Below, in pieces: positions 1 to 11,519 of a stretch of DNA of 64,000 nucleotides. Source of the DNA: Gnetum montanum (taxonomy: Eukaryota; Streptophyta; Gnetopsida; Gnetales; Gnetaceae); the NCBI GenBank assembly GCA_015680685.1, contig MNCI01025178.1, positions 267,073 to 331,072 on the forward strand. Direction: 5' to 3'. A program made the translations under genes and the position numbers. How positions within the stretch are numbered: position 1 is the first letter of the stretch; every line of letters begins with the position of its first letter. A model generated the notes under the pieces. The model saw only the letters and a list, made by a program, of their open reading frames with translations. It searched no databases and was not told where the DNA came from.

Positions 1-305
1 CACTCCATAGTGGGCCTTAAGTTGCAAAGATGTGGGATCCTGGAACCACTTTCTAAGCTTGTAGGGACCTTGCAGGGTTGGGTGAATTCATAGTGTCAAA
101 TCACTCCATTTCAAAGCTTATAGCTTGTACAAGGTGTGGTACCCTTCAAACCACTTTTAAAAGTAACAAAGTTTGGAGGTGTGCTTGAGAACTACCCTCT
201 AAATGTGGACTAGCCAAGTTGGGGAACCATGTTAAATTTGTTGTGTGCTTTTTCTTAAAGATTTTTTATTTTGGGGAACTTATTCATCCCTTCCTCCTCC
301 TTCCA
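1..305. other. Unassigned sequence at left edge
   Basis: I see no gene and no match to the repeats elsewhere in the window. Reverse-transcriptase-derived sequence begins abruptly near position 306, so a breakpoint (deletion or insertion junction) lies there. Confidence 0.4.
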
Positions 306-645
306 ACCTCAAACTATAAAAGATATGTATTCATTCCTTAGACATATTGGTTACTATAGGTGCTTAATCAAGATCTTCTTAGAAATTTCTAAATCGTTGG
401 TTGAGTTGACAAAGAAGGATGCATCTTTTGACTAAACTAAGGAATGAAAATAAGCATTTTAGCAACTAAAGCAAAAGCTTGTAAAAGCTCTCATTCAATG
501 TGCTCTAAATTATTCTAAATCATTCCATATATTAATAGATGCATTTAATTATGCATTAGGAGTGGTGCCTACACAATTGGATGATAAAAAATGTCCCTAT
601 TATATTCATTATGTAAGTAGAAGTTTTTCCTAGAACCTAGAGTGA
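306..645 (+). pseudogene. RT C-terminus / RNase H remnant of G1
   Basis: The reading frame, broken by stops, gives the gypsy connection motif (residues like SFLRHIGYYRCLIK), then LTKKDASF, then the start of RNase H with SKSFHILIDAFNYALG. The same segment in G3 (36230-36500) aligns throughout. The RNase H aspartate of the TDAS-type motif survives as D in LIDAF. The rest of RNase H and all of integrase are deleted; 646-692 leads directly into the post-pol region. Confidence 0.8.
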
Positions 646-1482
646 CACTAATACTAACACCTTAGAGCAAGTGCAAGAATGCTCTATTTTTTGGATCTCC
701 TTCTCTCAACTTAGTCATGGGGGCGATGGCCATCCATAATGACAACTTGTGATGGCTAATCCATTTTTATACTTTTTTGATTTACACCATTTTTCATATG
801 TTTTTCATTTTTATTGAATATTTTATTAATTATTTTATATATTTTTCCTTTTATTTCCTTCTTCTCTTGAGTAATTTTGTCTTGTTTTACTGAAAATATT
901 TGATATTGAAATTACTACTATTAATCATGGAGGTCAATACATGTAGCCATTAATGTTATGACTGATTTATTAAAAGGATACATTTTGTCTTTGGATTATG
1001 TCCTCTATTAAGAAATTATCAATTTTCTAATGGTATTGCATAGTGGATCCATAGCATACATCCATCCCATTTATTCCATGGAAGCTATGCATCATTGAAG
1101 CATGAGATCCTTCCACATTGTAACTAAAAGTAACCAATGCTCTTGGTACTTAACGGACTCAGAATGGACCAAGCAGGGATGGAAAAAGGGTGTGACCTCA
1201 AGGGAACTTGTTATATCCTCTTCTTAACTTCTTTCTTAAGTTTTATGATTTTTTTCCATTGGTATATCATCACTTCTATCCTTGACAAATAAATAGAAAG
1301 AATGTCTTTACATGGTGTGGTTTTTATGAAAAAAAATAAAGGGAATTTAAAATATACCCCTTAGACATAGTAATGGGCTACAAGCATTGGTTATGAAACT
1401 AAAAAAGACATGTTACCCATGCCTGAAGGCATCCCTCTAACTAAGGCACTTCCTTATTGCTTCTCTTTTCTTCTTCTCTTGG
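646..1482 (+). other. Post-pol non-coding segment of G1 (left part)
   Basis: No coding potential is seen. It aligns with the stretches after integrase in G2 (19880-20760) and G3 (38160-39070), including the ggatctcctt/gggg(c/a)gatggccat block that marks the end of pol. It is interrupted at 1483 by the minus-strand element and resumes at 5277. Confidence 0.6.
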
Positions 1483-2478
1483 TGGTGTAGGGGTGTTACA
1501 CCTTGATAAATCCTAGTAGGACCCAATCCACAACTTTCAATCTACCTTAGAAAATAAGAACAATATAATAAAATAGAGAAAATATTTCTTATATTAAGAT
1601 AATTCTCAAAATACATAGAAAATACATCAAAGATGAGGAGCCAAGCTCAACTCATAACTCCCCCAAGGATCTTAGAGGTCACACTTGTCCTCTCTTAATC
1701 CTCAATTGCTCACAATGGAGTCCAAGCTCAAGACAAGACACTTATAAGAGATTTTCCTAATCTCTCTCAAGTGCTCTCCCTTCCCTTTCACTCTACATCC
1801 TTGAACAAACTCTCTTCCCTCAAGATCTCTCTCTCTTTCCCTTTATTAGGATGTTTGGCCTTTAGTGTTTGCACTTTGGTCCTTGGCACTATGGCACTTG
1901 GGACTGTGGCACTTATAATGGTGAATTGCATCAATATTTATAAGCAACTAGAAGGCTAAATCCTAGAAACCTTTCCTCAACTCAACTTGAGGTTCTTTAG
2001 ATGTTTTCCAAGTCTTCTTAACTTCTGCTCAATTTTTTTGATCTTGGTTTAGCTATTTCCTGAATTGGAACAGTGTTTTTGGAAGTTTTCCCATGTGTCT
2101 GGATCATCTCTAGCTTCATGTAGATGTCTCCTATAAAAGCCTTGCCCATGGGAGAGATGCTTACTATTTTGGGTAGACATCTACTCTTCAAGGGATATGT
2201 CTTTAGAAATACTTCTCTAGAAAGATGACTATCTTTCTAAGGAGACATTTCTTCTAAAGGTGCCAAAAATAAAAGTACTTATTTTGATGTTAGGAGCCTC
2301 TAGATGCCTCCCAACAAGTTTCCATAGACCCTGGAACCTTCTAAACTCATCAAAATAAACCAAAAAATACCTTCAAAAATGCCAAAAAATCTACAAATCA
2401 TCCTCAAAAAAATCATCACAAAAAGATACATAGTATGTAGGGTAGAGCAAAGGAATCAAAAGAGGTGTCACTACACTA
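1483..2478 (-). repeat. 3' LTR of the minus-strand non-autonomous element
   Basis: It pairs with 4289-5271 over its full length; shared blocks include gataattctcaaaatacat and caagacaagacacttataag. On the minus strand it is preceded by a purine-rich tract (AAGGGTGCGAGAGC, 2479-2492) that is a reasonable polypurine tract. Confidence 0.88.
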
Positions 2479-3393
2479 GCTCTCGCACCCTTAAAAATGT
2501 CATGCTTCATGACCTTTCACAAGCTAGAAGGCACCATGCCCCCATGACTCAAGGGCATAATAATAATCATGACTTAATGCATTAAAAACATGAGAATAAA
2601 TATGATTGGAGTTTTTGGTTTTGAGCTTCCCTTGCTCATGGGGGCTTATCATCATGCTCTACCATGCTTCCTTCATCTGATCATCTCCTTGGAAAGCTTT
2701 TCTTGCATCCCCATGATGACTCAAACATGTAACAAATAAGGAATAAGAAAAAGAAAAAGGATTAGGCTTTCTTAATTCAACATCCTTTCTTTACTTCTTT
2801 TTCCTCTTCTTCATCTTATTTTTCTTGGTGTTTGGAAGACTACCACTTTAGCTTCCTTTCATCACCACTAGGTAGATTACCTTAATGCTGGACTTCCATT
2901 TTACAGCCAAGAAAATCAAATCTATCAACACACTTCACAAATTTATCATTACTATAGTTAATTAAAAGCATCTCCATATTCTAGAAATTTTTATCATTAT
3001 CAATGTCTTCACTTACATCAATAATGACCTCCTCACAATGACTATTCCAATAGCCATCATCATTAAAAAAATCATCATTATTAGTCTTCCTCTCACTAAC
3101 AATGGCATCAAAAGTCACAACATGACTCTCAATCCCATCACAATCATCACAATGACCATGATGATCATCAGTACCATTGAACAAACCACTACCAAGCTAA
3201 AGTGAAAAACTAGCATCCATCACACTAGCTTCAACATGAAAGACATTACTACTGTCAACAAGACCAAGCTCACTATTACTTACCTTTCCATGGCTTCTTC
3301 CATCCATATTTGGTTCAACTTGATCTTTAATATGTGGCTGCCCAATCTCATCAAATCTTGAAGGTTTAAGATTTCAAGTAGGAGTTCCCAATT

Positions 3394-4194
3394 CTAATGG
3401 TTTCTCCTCTTCAAATGAATCATCAACAAGCTCTTCATCCCACTTTGGAGGTACCAACTGAAATGGTAAACTCTCCTCCATAGCCTTAACATTATATTCA
3501 TCAAAAACATCATTAAAGAAATTATTCTTCCACATACCTTGGCTAGAAGACTCACTTCTCTCGCATTAGATAGTCTCAACTTGACTTGGAATCTCCTTTT
3601 CCTTGCCACAAGGTATAGAACAATTGCAAAAGGAACAAATATCATCATAGCTTATAGTGCTACCCTTGATCCTCCTTGAATAAGTCCCTTGATCTTTGCC
3701 ACTCTCTTGGATTTGATCCTTCACCTCCCATGACTCATGAGGTAGAACTCTCCTTGATCAGCAACATACACCATCTTGGACTTTGAAGATCTCTTGCTCC
3801 CTTTTATGAAGCTCTTAATTTACTCCCCTGAAACTGTTGAGTACTAAGCACTCCTTCACTCAATAAGAGATACTTGAGAACTCCTTTTCTAATTGGTCTC
3901 TACTTCATTAGAGCCTTCATCTTCCTTTCCTTCTTGATGCCTAGAAGATAATCTATCAATTATCCTTAAAATATTTCCCATGTTAATCTTGAATTTCTCC
4001 ATATTACTTTTTGAAGTTTCTGCAAAATCTTGGTGCTTGTGGACCTTTACTTTGCAAAAAAATTCTTGCATTTTAGCCACAAAATCTTTAAAGGAGTTCT
4101 TAAACTCTTGAAGCTTTTGTCTAAGCTCTTGATATGTCTTCTTCTTTAGAGTCATACCTAAAGCAAAAATAATGATATCCAAAATAAAATACAA
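3394..4194 (-). pseudogene. Internal coding remnant of the non-autonomous element
   Basis: The minus strand carries a frame (4194-3889) of 101 codons rich in lysine, glutamate and glutamine (for example LRQKLQEFKNSFKDFVAKMQ), probably an alpha-helical or coiled-coil stretch. An acidic, proline-containing stretch follows at 3640-3340 in a frame broken by stops. It lies just after the 5' LTR and primer site, where gag would start. I see no gag core or zinc knuckle and cannot name it. Confidence 0.4.
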
Positions 4195-4270
4195 AAATGT
4201 TCACAATAATGTTCCTTTCATTCAAAGAAAGCACCAAGCTTCAACATAGAAATGTGGAAACCTCCAAACC

Positions 4271-4286
4271 TTCACTCTAATACCAA
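4271..4286 (-). other. Primer-binding site of the minus-strand element
   Basis: On the minus strand the sequence is TTGGTATTAGAGTGAA, two bases after the 5' LTR ends. It resembles the common plant site TGGTATCAGAGC, complementary to initiator methionine tRNA. This sets the element's direction. Confidence 0.75.
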
Positions 4287-4288
4287 TC

Positions 4289-5271
4289 TGGTGTAGGGAT
4301 GTTGCACCTTGATAAATCCCAATAGGACCTAATCCACAACTTCCAAGTAGATCTAGCTTAGAAAATAAGAACAATATAATTAAATAGAAAAAATATTCCT
4401 TATATTAAGATAATTCTCAAAATACATAGAAAATACTTCAAATATGAGGAGAGAAGCTCAACTCACAACTCTCCCAAGGATTTGAGAGGCCACACTTATC
4501 CTTTCTTTATCCTCAATTACTCACAAAGGAGTCCAAGCTCAAGACAAGACACTTATAAGAGATTCTTCTAATCTATCTCAAGTGCTCTCCCTTGCCTTTC
4601 ACTCAACTTTCTTGCACAAGTTCTCTTTCCTCAATAACTCTCTATCTCTTGTCCTCTCTTGAAATGTTTGGCCTTCAGTGTTTACACTTTGGCGCTTGAC
4701 ATTGCAACATTTACAATGGTGAATTACATCAACATTTATAAGCACCTAGAAGGTAAAGACCCTAGAAACATTTCCTCAACTCAACTTGAGTTGTTTAGAT
4801 GTTTCCCAAGTCTTCCCACCTTCTCCCTATCTGCTTCCATTTTGCTTTGTTTTTTTTCTGAATTGGAATGATGTTTTCGAAAGATTCATGCATCTAGGTC
4901 ATCTCTGGCTTCATGTGACATCTCCTATGAAAGCCCTACTCACGGGAGAGACATCTACTATTTTTGGTAGATGTCCACTCTTTAGGAGAGATGTCTTTGG
5001 AAAGATGTCTCTAGAAAGACATCTGTCTTTCTAGGGAGATGTCCCTCCTAATGGTGTCAAAAATAAAAGTGCTCATTTTGATGTCGAGAGCCTCCAGATG
5101 TCTCCTAAAAATTTTCCATAGACTTTGGAACCTTATAAACTCATCAAAATAAGCCAAAAACACATTCAAACATGCCAAAACATCTAACAATTATCCTTAA
5201 CAAAATCATCACAAAAAGACACAGAGTATGTAGGGTAGTGTAAGGGAATTAGAAGAGGTATCCCTACACCA
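4289..5271 (-). repeat. 5' LTR of the minus-strand non-autonomous element
   Basis: Partner of 1483-2478. Ends are TGGTGTAGGGAT and ATCCCTACACCA-like, giving inverted termini, and it abuts the target duplication cttgg at 5272. Confidence 0.88.
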
Positions 5272-5276
5272 CTTGG

Positions 5277-5964
5277 AGTGGTGGTTGATCTTTGGGGATT
5301 GTCATGAACTCTTGGTGATCAAAGGGAAAGGATATGTTAATGTGCAATTACTACAAATGGAATAAACCTAGTTCTAATTGGGAATGGAATGGTATTAAAT
5401 CATTTTAATCATAGACTTTACAAGGATTTCATGTGATGTAGATGCAGAATACCTCTCCACCATTCTTTCTCTACCATCATTCTCAACTCATAACATACCA
5501 TCCCACTACCTCATATGTTGGTCAATTAATACATTTGTTATGATGACCACATAATCCTAAGATAATTTCTCAATTTGAAATGGGTTTTAACTTAAAATGA
5601 TCATTAAACATCCTTTGTAGCTATGAACTCCTTGTGATAAAAGCATGCAATGACATCAATAGCATAAGATTACTTTTGGAAGGAACGACTCGCATTCCCT
5701 TTGGTCTACTTTAAGTTAGCATTATTATTCATGGGTTTGCATAATCACCCCCGTCAACATACATTTAAACATCCAGTTTTTCTTTCTTTGGCATCATAGT
5801 CTCACTAAAAATTCACTCGAATCTCTTCTTCTCACCAATATTAACCCTCTTCTATGTTATTGCCATCATTCTATGTCTTTCTGACCTCTATTGGGCTCTA
5901 GTTTTGTCCCATAACTCACTGAAATTCCTCAATTTTTAAGATGCAAAGTATTTCTACAAACCAC
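5277..5964 (+). other. Post-pol non-coding segment of G1 (right part)
   Basis: Continuation of the G1 post-pol region after the inserted element. Parts align with G2 20780-21460, for example the stretch around tttacaaggatttc and the run of tctaccatcattctcaactc. No gene is seen. Confidence 0.5.
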
Positions 5965-6073
5965 TACATCAACACAACCCTTTCAACATAGTCAAATAAG
6001 GCAATGAAGCCCTATCGATGTAGTCAAATAAGTCAATGCAACCTCGTTGACATAACACAAAGAGTCTATATAT
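5965..6073 (+). promoter_or_regulatory. Degenerate internal promoter array of G1
   Basis: A cluster of decayed palindrome arms (tcaacatagtc, tatcgatgtag, cctcgttgac) precedes TATATAT at 6067-6073. It occupies the same place as the better preserved arrays in G2 (21469-21557) and G3 (39787-39861). Promoter function is inferred. Confidence 0.5.
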
Positions 6074-6220
6074 GTGCTTGACACTTAGCTCATTTTGCAT
6101 CATTTTTCCAAACAACAAAAGAAGTTTTTACTATTTTAGAGCCCAAAAACATTCCACATATCATTACTCTTAAACTGATAACTTTTTTTCATGCATTTTT
6201 AAATCTTTGTACTACTAGAG

Positions 6221-6543
6221 GTAAGCTCTACATCATGGGGGACACAAACATTTGGTTTCTTATAGAAAATTATTTAAAATTTTCCTAAATCCCCAAGGTC
6301 AATCCATTAAAATAATATTCAATTACTTACCATAAAGGGTTGAACCTAGCAAATAAACTCCCATAGCTAATGAATAAAATAATATTAAGATAATAACACC
6401 TGGCCAAGATTACAAACCAGCGTTCAAATGATCAACCTTTAACAACCAATAACTAAATATAATCTAATATAACAAAAAAAGTATGTAAATAGCTAAGGGT
6501 TATGAAGTAAAAAGCTAATCATGGGTTATATTTATGATCATAG
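6221..6543 (+). other. Predicted intron before the post-pol ORF of G1
   Basis: The donor is GAG|GTAAGCTC, the branch-like site gCTAAT is at 6514-6519, and the acceptor TTTATGATCATAG is followed directly by ATG at 6544. Length 323 nt. The same structure occurs in G2 (21705-22013) and, with a lost donor, in G3. Confidence 0.55.
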
Positions 6544-9380
6544 ATGGCACCAAAATGAGGACCATAAGTGGAAGGGCCTTCATAGCCCAAGGAAAAGTGA
6601 CCCAAATGAGGAAGGGGCTAATAGCAGCAACAACCATAGTAGCCGTAAGAGCAAGCAGCTAAGGCAACTCATGACATAGGATCCCTTCAAGAGGAGCCCA
6701 AAGTGGAATTATTTTGACAAAATTTCACTATAGAAACAGGGCAATCTAGGTAGGACAAGGCTACTAGGCCATAGCCTAACCTGGAAGTCACTCTTACGAA
6801 GGCCTATTTAGAAAACAATAGGACCAAGGAGGTCCAAAGTTCTATTCTCTAGGAACTAAAATTTGGATTCTTCTTGGAGTTGGCACCAAAAGAGGTCTAA
6901 ACATAACTACAAGGATCTCCCATGTGGGTAGTTCTCTCTAATAGTGAAGAATGGTACATAGGGAAGACCTATTTTTTTTAGAATAACCAATAAGGAGATG
7001 CATCAATAAAGATCAAAGACATCCTCATATTCTACTAAATTGAGGCCATTGCAAAGATCTTTGGTTTGTCAAATATTGGGAAAAAAGTGGTTGAGATCTC
7101 AATGGAGGTGAACCTAAAAGCTGAAAAGAAGAGGATTCATCAATGCTATGGAATGGATCATAAAGAGTATGATGCCCTCACCAAGGACAAAAAAATGTAC
7201 TTTAAAATTATAGCCTATCACCTAAACCCAATAGTGAGGCCCAATAAAGTGATAATTTTCTTTGCTTAAGCATGCACTGCTTTGAGAGGAAAATTCCTAG
7301 TCAACCTTCCCCAACTCATTTTTCTGAATATAGAAAAGCACTTTAAAGAAAATTAGAAGGGAAGGAAGACACTCCTCTTTCCATGTCTAATCTGCAAATT
7401 GTGCAAAAGAGGAGGAATAGCTTGCTATTCTAATAATGTGTTTTTTCATGCTCTTGCAGCATCTTGGTAGGAGATGATGAAAGAAAAGTTAGCAACTAAG
7501 CTACAAGAAGAGGAGTAACCACCATTATCACTTGTAGCCACAAAGATTATAGTAGAGGTGCTTGAGTTGTTGAAAGACTTAGAAAACTTCAAGAGTAGCA
7601 ATTGCAGTAATAGCATGGCTTTAGATGTGGAGGGGAATCCTCCATTTACTATCCAATCATGAGCCTTTCTTAACAAGGTTACTAGGACCATAAGTTGCTA
7701 GATAGTCAAATGGTTCTACTCTTCTCCACACAAAGGAACCAACTACCTACTAGACAAAATCTAAGTGCTAGGGAGGTCATAGTGTCCATTCTAGGACAAA
7801 CATTCGCTAAGATCTTAGGAAATGTTGTAGCCTTCTCCATCATGCTAAAGGAAGGTGATGGGGAAACCATCTTGGTTATGTCATATAACAATTACAATAT
7901 AGTAGTAGATGTGGTGGCTGTTAAGATTGCTAAAGCCCTAAATGATCTTGCGAGCTATACTTAACATTTACTGTTATGACAAGCATCCATATATCCATAG
8001 GAGAAAGAAGTAGTCAGATGAGCACTACAAAACATGAGGAGATATTACAAAGACTAGTTGGAGCCAAGCAGCCACTTCTAGAGATCTTTGATCTCCAAGA
8101 TGAAATTAAAGTAATTTAGTTGTAGCTACTTGGGACAAGGGGAAAGCTTCTAATCATCAACGCACAATCATAGGAGGCCATCACAACCAATCGATAGTTG
8201 GTCATTGAAGTTGTTGAGTTGTGATCCCATCTCTTTGACCTTGTAGTTCTCAGAATAGAGCTTACTAAGGATGAAGCTTTCTAATAGCTTTAGTAAAAAT
8301 ATCAATAGGTTGAAAATGTAAAGGAGATGATGATCTTCAATGTGTCCTTACCAGAAGCCATGGCTAACAACACTAATAAGGACCTGTTGCAAGTCCACAA
8401 AAAAACCTTGATCCTCACCAAGCATAATCACCGCTTGTAGAATGATGAGTAATAGAAAGAATAGATGGTTGAATTCATATGCTAACAACAAGAGCAAATC
8501 ATAAAGATAAACCTAAATCTTAGAATGTTTGTAATAGAAAATTACAATCTATCAATAAAGAAAGTCTATGTCCTTCATCAAAAGATCACAACTGAGGTAG
8601 CCACCTAGAAAAATGTGGCCTTAAAGTTTAAACAAGTGAAAAATCATTACAGGGACAATGTTAGGCTACTTAAGGAGGTCAATGAAAAAGAGATTTAATT
8701 AGCAAAGGCAAAGATGAACACGGTCCTCCAATAACTCCAACAATGAGGTGACATGTGGCAATCCATCTTTGATGGACTTAATGCAGACAACAAGGTCAAA
8801 ATTCATCTAAAGAAGTTGCAAATCAAGAAAATGATAGAGTACATGAACCTTTTCAACCTCTGTTATGCAAACTTGGTGATGCAAACAATAGGGGGGCCAA
8901 GAATAGATTTGGAGAAGAAAGTTACCAGTTACTATTTTGTCTATGAGGCAAAATTCAAGCTCCATAGAGAGAAAAAACAAACCTTGGAGAAAACCAACAT
9001 ACAAATTAAAGTTCTTAGAAGCAAATTCACAAATCAATGATCTATTGTTGAGAACCTGACAAGTTAGATGAATAACTATTAGGAGCTGCAAAACTTGGTA
9101 AAGATGTTCAAAATTGAATGTAAGCAATTCATAGCTTGGTTTATGAATGTGAAGGAAATGTTTTCTTCAATGTCATGACTATGGGACATCCCTAAACTAA
9201 CCCACATCAGCAAAGCCTCTTGGACTATCTATAATTCACAGAATAAGGAAGAGAAAATGAATGCAGTCCTAGATGCTTTCAAGATTCTAACAATAGCAAC
9301 AACAATAGCAAGTCAACCTCAACCTCCAATAGAACTAGGATGTAATGAAGGACCATCTAAACCATAGGAGCCTCCACCTC
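6544..9380 (+). pseudogene. Post-pol ORF of G1 (plant transposon-protein domain plus coiled coil)
   Basis: A broken reading frame begins at the ATG directly after the predicted acceptor. Near 7120-7440 it shows the signature shared with G2 and G3: QCYGMDHKEY, then YFKIIAYHLNPIVRPNKV, then a piece reading like PFPCLICKLCKRGGI. This pattern resembles the putative plant transposon-protein domain (PF20167 type) that plant annotations often call envelope-like. The second half (8000-9180) is rich in K, E, Q, N and I and would form coiled coil. Many stops are present. No signal peptide or membrane segment is seen, so envelope-like describes position only. Confidence 0.6.
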
Positions 9381-9384
9381 TAGG

Positions 9385-9640
9385 AAAAGTATGAGAATTT
9401 ATCTTATCTCTAGCTATCCAATAAGAACCTGTTGCAGTTAGGTCTAAGTGTCCAATTTTGTTATAAGGCCACTTATCTTTTGTAAAAGTGGTATAATCTG
9501 ACACTCAAAGTTTAAAGTATGAGAATTTATCTTATCTCTAACTATCCAATAAGAACCTATTGTAGTTAGTTCTAAGTGTCCAATTTTGTTGTAAGGCCAC
9601 TTATCTTTTGTAAAAGTGGTATAATCTAACACTCAAAGTT
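9385..9640. repeat. 128-bp tandem duplication
   Basis: Two nearly identical copies, about 9385-9512 and 9513-9640, each contain atgagaatttatcttatctc and end with actcaaagtt. The offset is exactly 128 bp. It lies between the end of the post-pol ORF and the 3' LTR of G1 and is absent from G2 and G3. Confidence 0.9.
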
Positions 9641-10466
9641 AGTTAGAGTCTATTTGTCTACCTTTCTATAAACAAATTTCATGCCTCCCTAGATTTTACA
9701 AGAAACTTGATCCCAATTTTTTTACTCAAGGACAAGTTTTCAATTAGTCATGAAGTTATGATGAACCATTAATAAGATAGGTTTCACTGGCATAGCCTCA
9801 TCGATGTATTCCCATTTATACATGCTAGGATGCATTGATGTAGGTACAGCGATGCTAATGTAGTCATTGCCTATATAAATGCATGCACCCTTCACATTTA
9901 TGGCACTTTTAAATCTTAGCCTTAGTCAAACTTTTGGAGTTTCCTTCTTTGAGAGTTAGAATATTTTTCCTTTGAGTTCTCACAATGTGGATTTATGAGA
10001 TTGTATGAAGTTGTATTCAAATGCTCATGTACTAGGATATAGTAGAATGATTAGCAATAAAATTGAGATCTCTACATCCATTGTAGCACTTAGACTAGTT
10101 TATTATTATTTCTTTTTAGTACTTTAAATTACATGCACTTTACATTATTATTCTTAATTAATTAATTAATGTCATCATTTATAAGTATGCAAACATGACC
10201 ATTTCAAGCATAACATATTAACGCTTGGTAATTACAACAGTGGATACTTGGTATGCCTAGTAGTATACACTTGGTAACCCAACAGTGCTAATACAAATTC
10301 AAGATGTGTACAAAAAATGGAAATAGATACTCCATGTTAGGATAGTTAATGAGATAGTTGATTAGTGAAATAATTCAATTATTAAACTTTAATTTAATCA
10401 CCTGGAAATTAGGAGAAATTAATAATAAAATAATCATAAAAACAAATATCTTATGCCTTAAACATA

Positions 10467-11334
10467 TGATGAAGTGTATTTTTGTTGGCTTTGATATTGG
10501 ATATCCAATATCAGAGCCATGATATTGAATACTCAATATCAGGGGCCAAGATGCGATGTTGAATATCCAATATCATGGCATGTGTGTCAACCTATAAATA
10601 TAGCACTTAGGCACATGGTTTGGGCATAAATTAGTAAATAGAGTAGTTGAACTCTTACACTTTTATTTTGTAGTCTTAAAGAACAGTCAATGAGCACTTG
10701 TAGTGTGGATCTGAGTTAGTTGTACGACATCTTATTTTAGTGGCAATGTACCTAGACACATTCCATGGATGGCAACAAGATTGAGATTGATTCTTATTCA
10801 TTATAGCACTTTGACTTAGATTAAATTTACTTTTTATGTACTTTGTTAATATTTACATTTCCATGCATATTAATGAATTGGTAGAATAAGCATAACCAAT
10901 TTCAAGTGTAAACACATATTCGTTTGGTAACCCCAACAACATCATTGCTTAGTTCACCCAGTCACATAGTGCTTAGTAATCCTAGTAGTGGATATGTGGG
11001 TTCAAGATGTGTACAACAAGCTCAAAACAAACACTCATCACTTGTATGCTAGTCTAGACTTTACTTTCCATTGTTAATTAGCTTAATATATTGATTTCTT
11101 TATTACCATTAAGAGTAGCATAAGGCCAAAACAGCGTCAATTATCATATGCCTCACTTTGGACTAAACTATATGTGACAAAGCTACCACTAGTCTGAGTG
11201 GGAAGACAACGACCTATGATCAAGGAATAATAATCTAGTTGCCACAACTAGTCCCATCCATGGAATTTGACCATATTGTGCATGAACACTTGTGATTTGT
11301 ATGGTTGGATGTAGGGGTACCTCGTCACTCATCA
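10467..11334 (+). mobile_element. Solo LTR nested in the G1 LTR, TSD acata
   Basis: An 868-bp LTR starts TGATGAAGTG and ends GTCACTCATCA. The target duplication acata is exact (10462-10466 and 11335-11339), and the host LTR resumes in register on the right. No internal region is present, so it is a solo LTR left by LTR-LTR recombination. It is related to the other LTRs in its second half. Its promoter palindromes have a different sequence: GATATTGGATATCCAATATC (10493-10512, perfect), a second at 10521-10540 and a third at 10555-10574, then TATAAATA at 10593. Confidence 0.9.
10493..10600 (+). promoter_or_regulatory. Palindrome array and TATA box of the solo LTR
   Basis: Three 20-bp palindromes start at 10493, 10521 and 10555 (spacing 28 and 34). 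The first is a perfect dyad and each holds inverted ATTG(G/A)/CCAAT-like arms. TATAAATA starts 18 bp after the last. The geometry matches the GTTGAC-type arrays in the other LTRs although the sequence does not. Confidence 0.7.
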
Positions 11335-11519
11335 ACATACTTAACCATATGCATAGTTAAATACAAGTGGGAATTAAGAAGACAACAACTTGCAACTACT
11401 CAATTTACTATTTAAGGATATTGGTAATTTAGGGAACTAAGTCTACGGAATTCAACTAGATTGCTGGTGAATGCTTGTGATTTGTATGGTTAGGTGTATG
11501 GGGTACCCGTTGCTCATCA

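Larger units (their letters stand above)
1483..5271 (-). mobile_element. Complete non-autonomous LTR retrotransposon with TSD cttgg
   Basis: Two direct repeats of 996 and 983 bp (1483-2478 and 4289-5271) flank only 1810 bp of internal sequence. The ends are TGGTGTAGGG...CCCTACACCA and the 5-bp target duplication cttgg is exact (1478-1482 and 5272-5276). The primer-binding site lies next to the right-hand LTR on the minus strand, so the element reads right to left. No protease, RT or integrase is present, so it must have been moved by enzymes from another element. It interrupts the post-pol region of G1, which continues on both sides. Its size class fits a small LARD-like element. The LTRs have clearly diverged, so the insertion is old but younger than G1. 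Confidence 0.9.
306..11519 (+). mobile_element. G1: old Athila-type Ty3/gypsy element, left-truncated
   Basis: This is the most decayed of the related elements in the window. Reading left to right it keeps the end of RT and part of RNase H (306-645), a post-pol non-coding stretch (646-1482 and 5277-5964), an internal promoter array (5965-6073), an intron (6221-6543), the post-pol ORF (6544-9380) and a 3' LTR (9759-10466 plus 11340-11519). Integrase is missing: sequence jumps from RNase H to the post-pol region near 650-690. Two later elements sit inside it, the minus-strand element 1483-5271 and the solo LTR 10467-11334, each with target duplications. The order and local similarity to G2 and G3 fix its identity. 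The 5' half is absent, so its own target duplication cannot be checked. Confidence 0.8.
9759..11519 (+). repeat. 3' LTR of G1, interrupted by a solo LTR
   Basis: It begins TGATGAACC and ends GTTGCTCATCA, matching the TGATGAGT...ACTCATCA termini of the family. Without the insert it is 888 bp (9759-10466 plus 11340-11519), the same size as the G2 LTRs. It carries a decayed palindrome array at 9790-9865 and TATATAAAT at 9872-9880. Confidence 0.82.

Noticed and set aside
9319-9632. Two similar minus-strand ORFs of about 61 codons
   Set aside because: They are readings of the 128-bp tandem duplication, with no sign of being genes.
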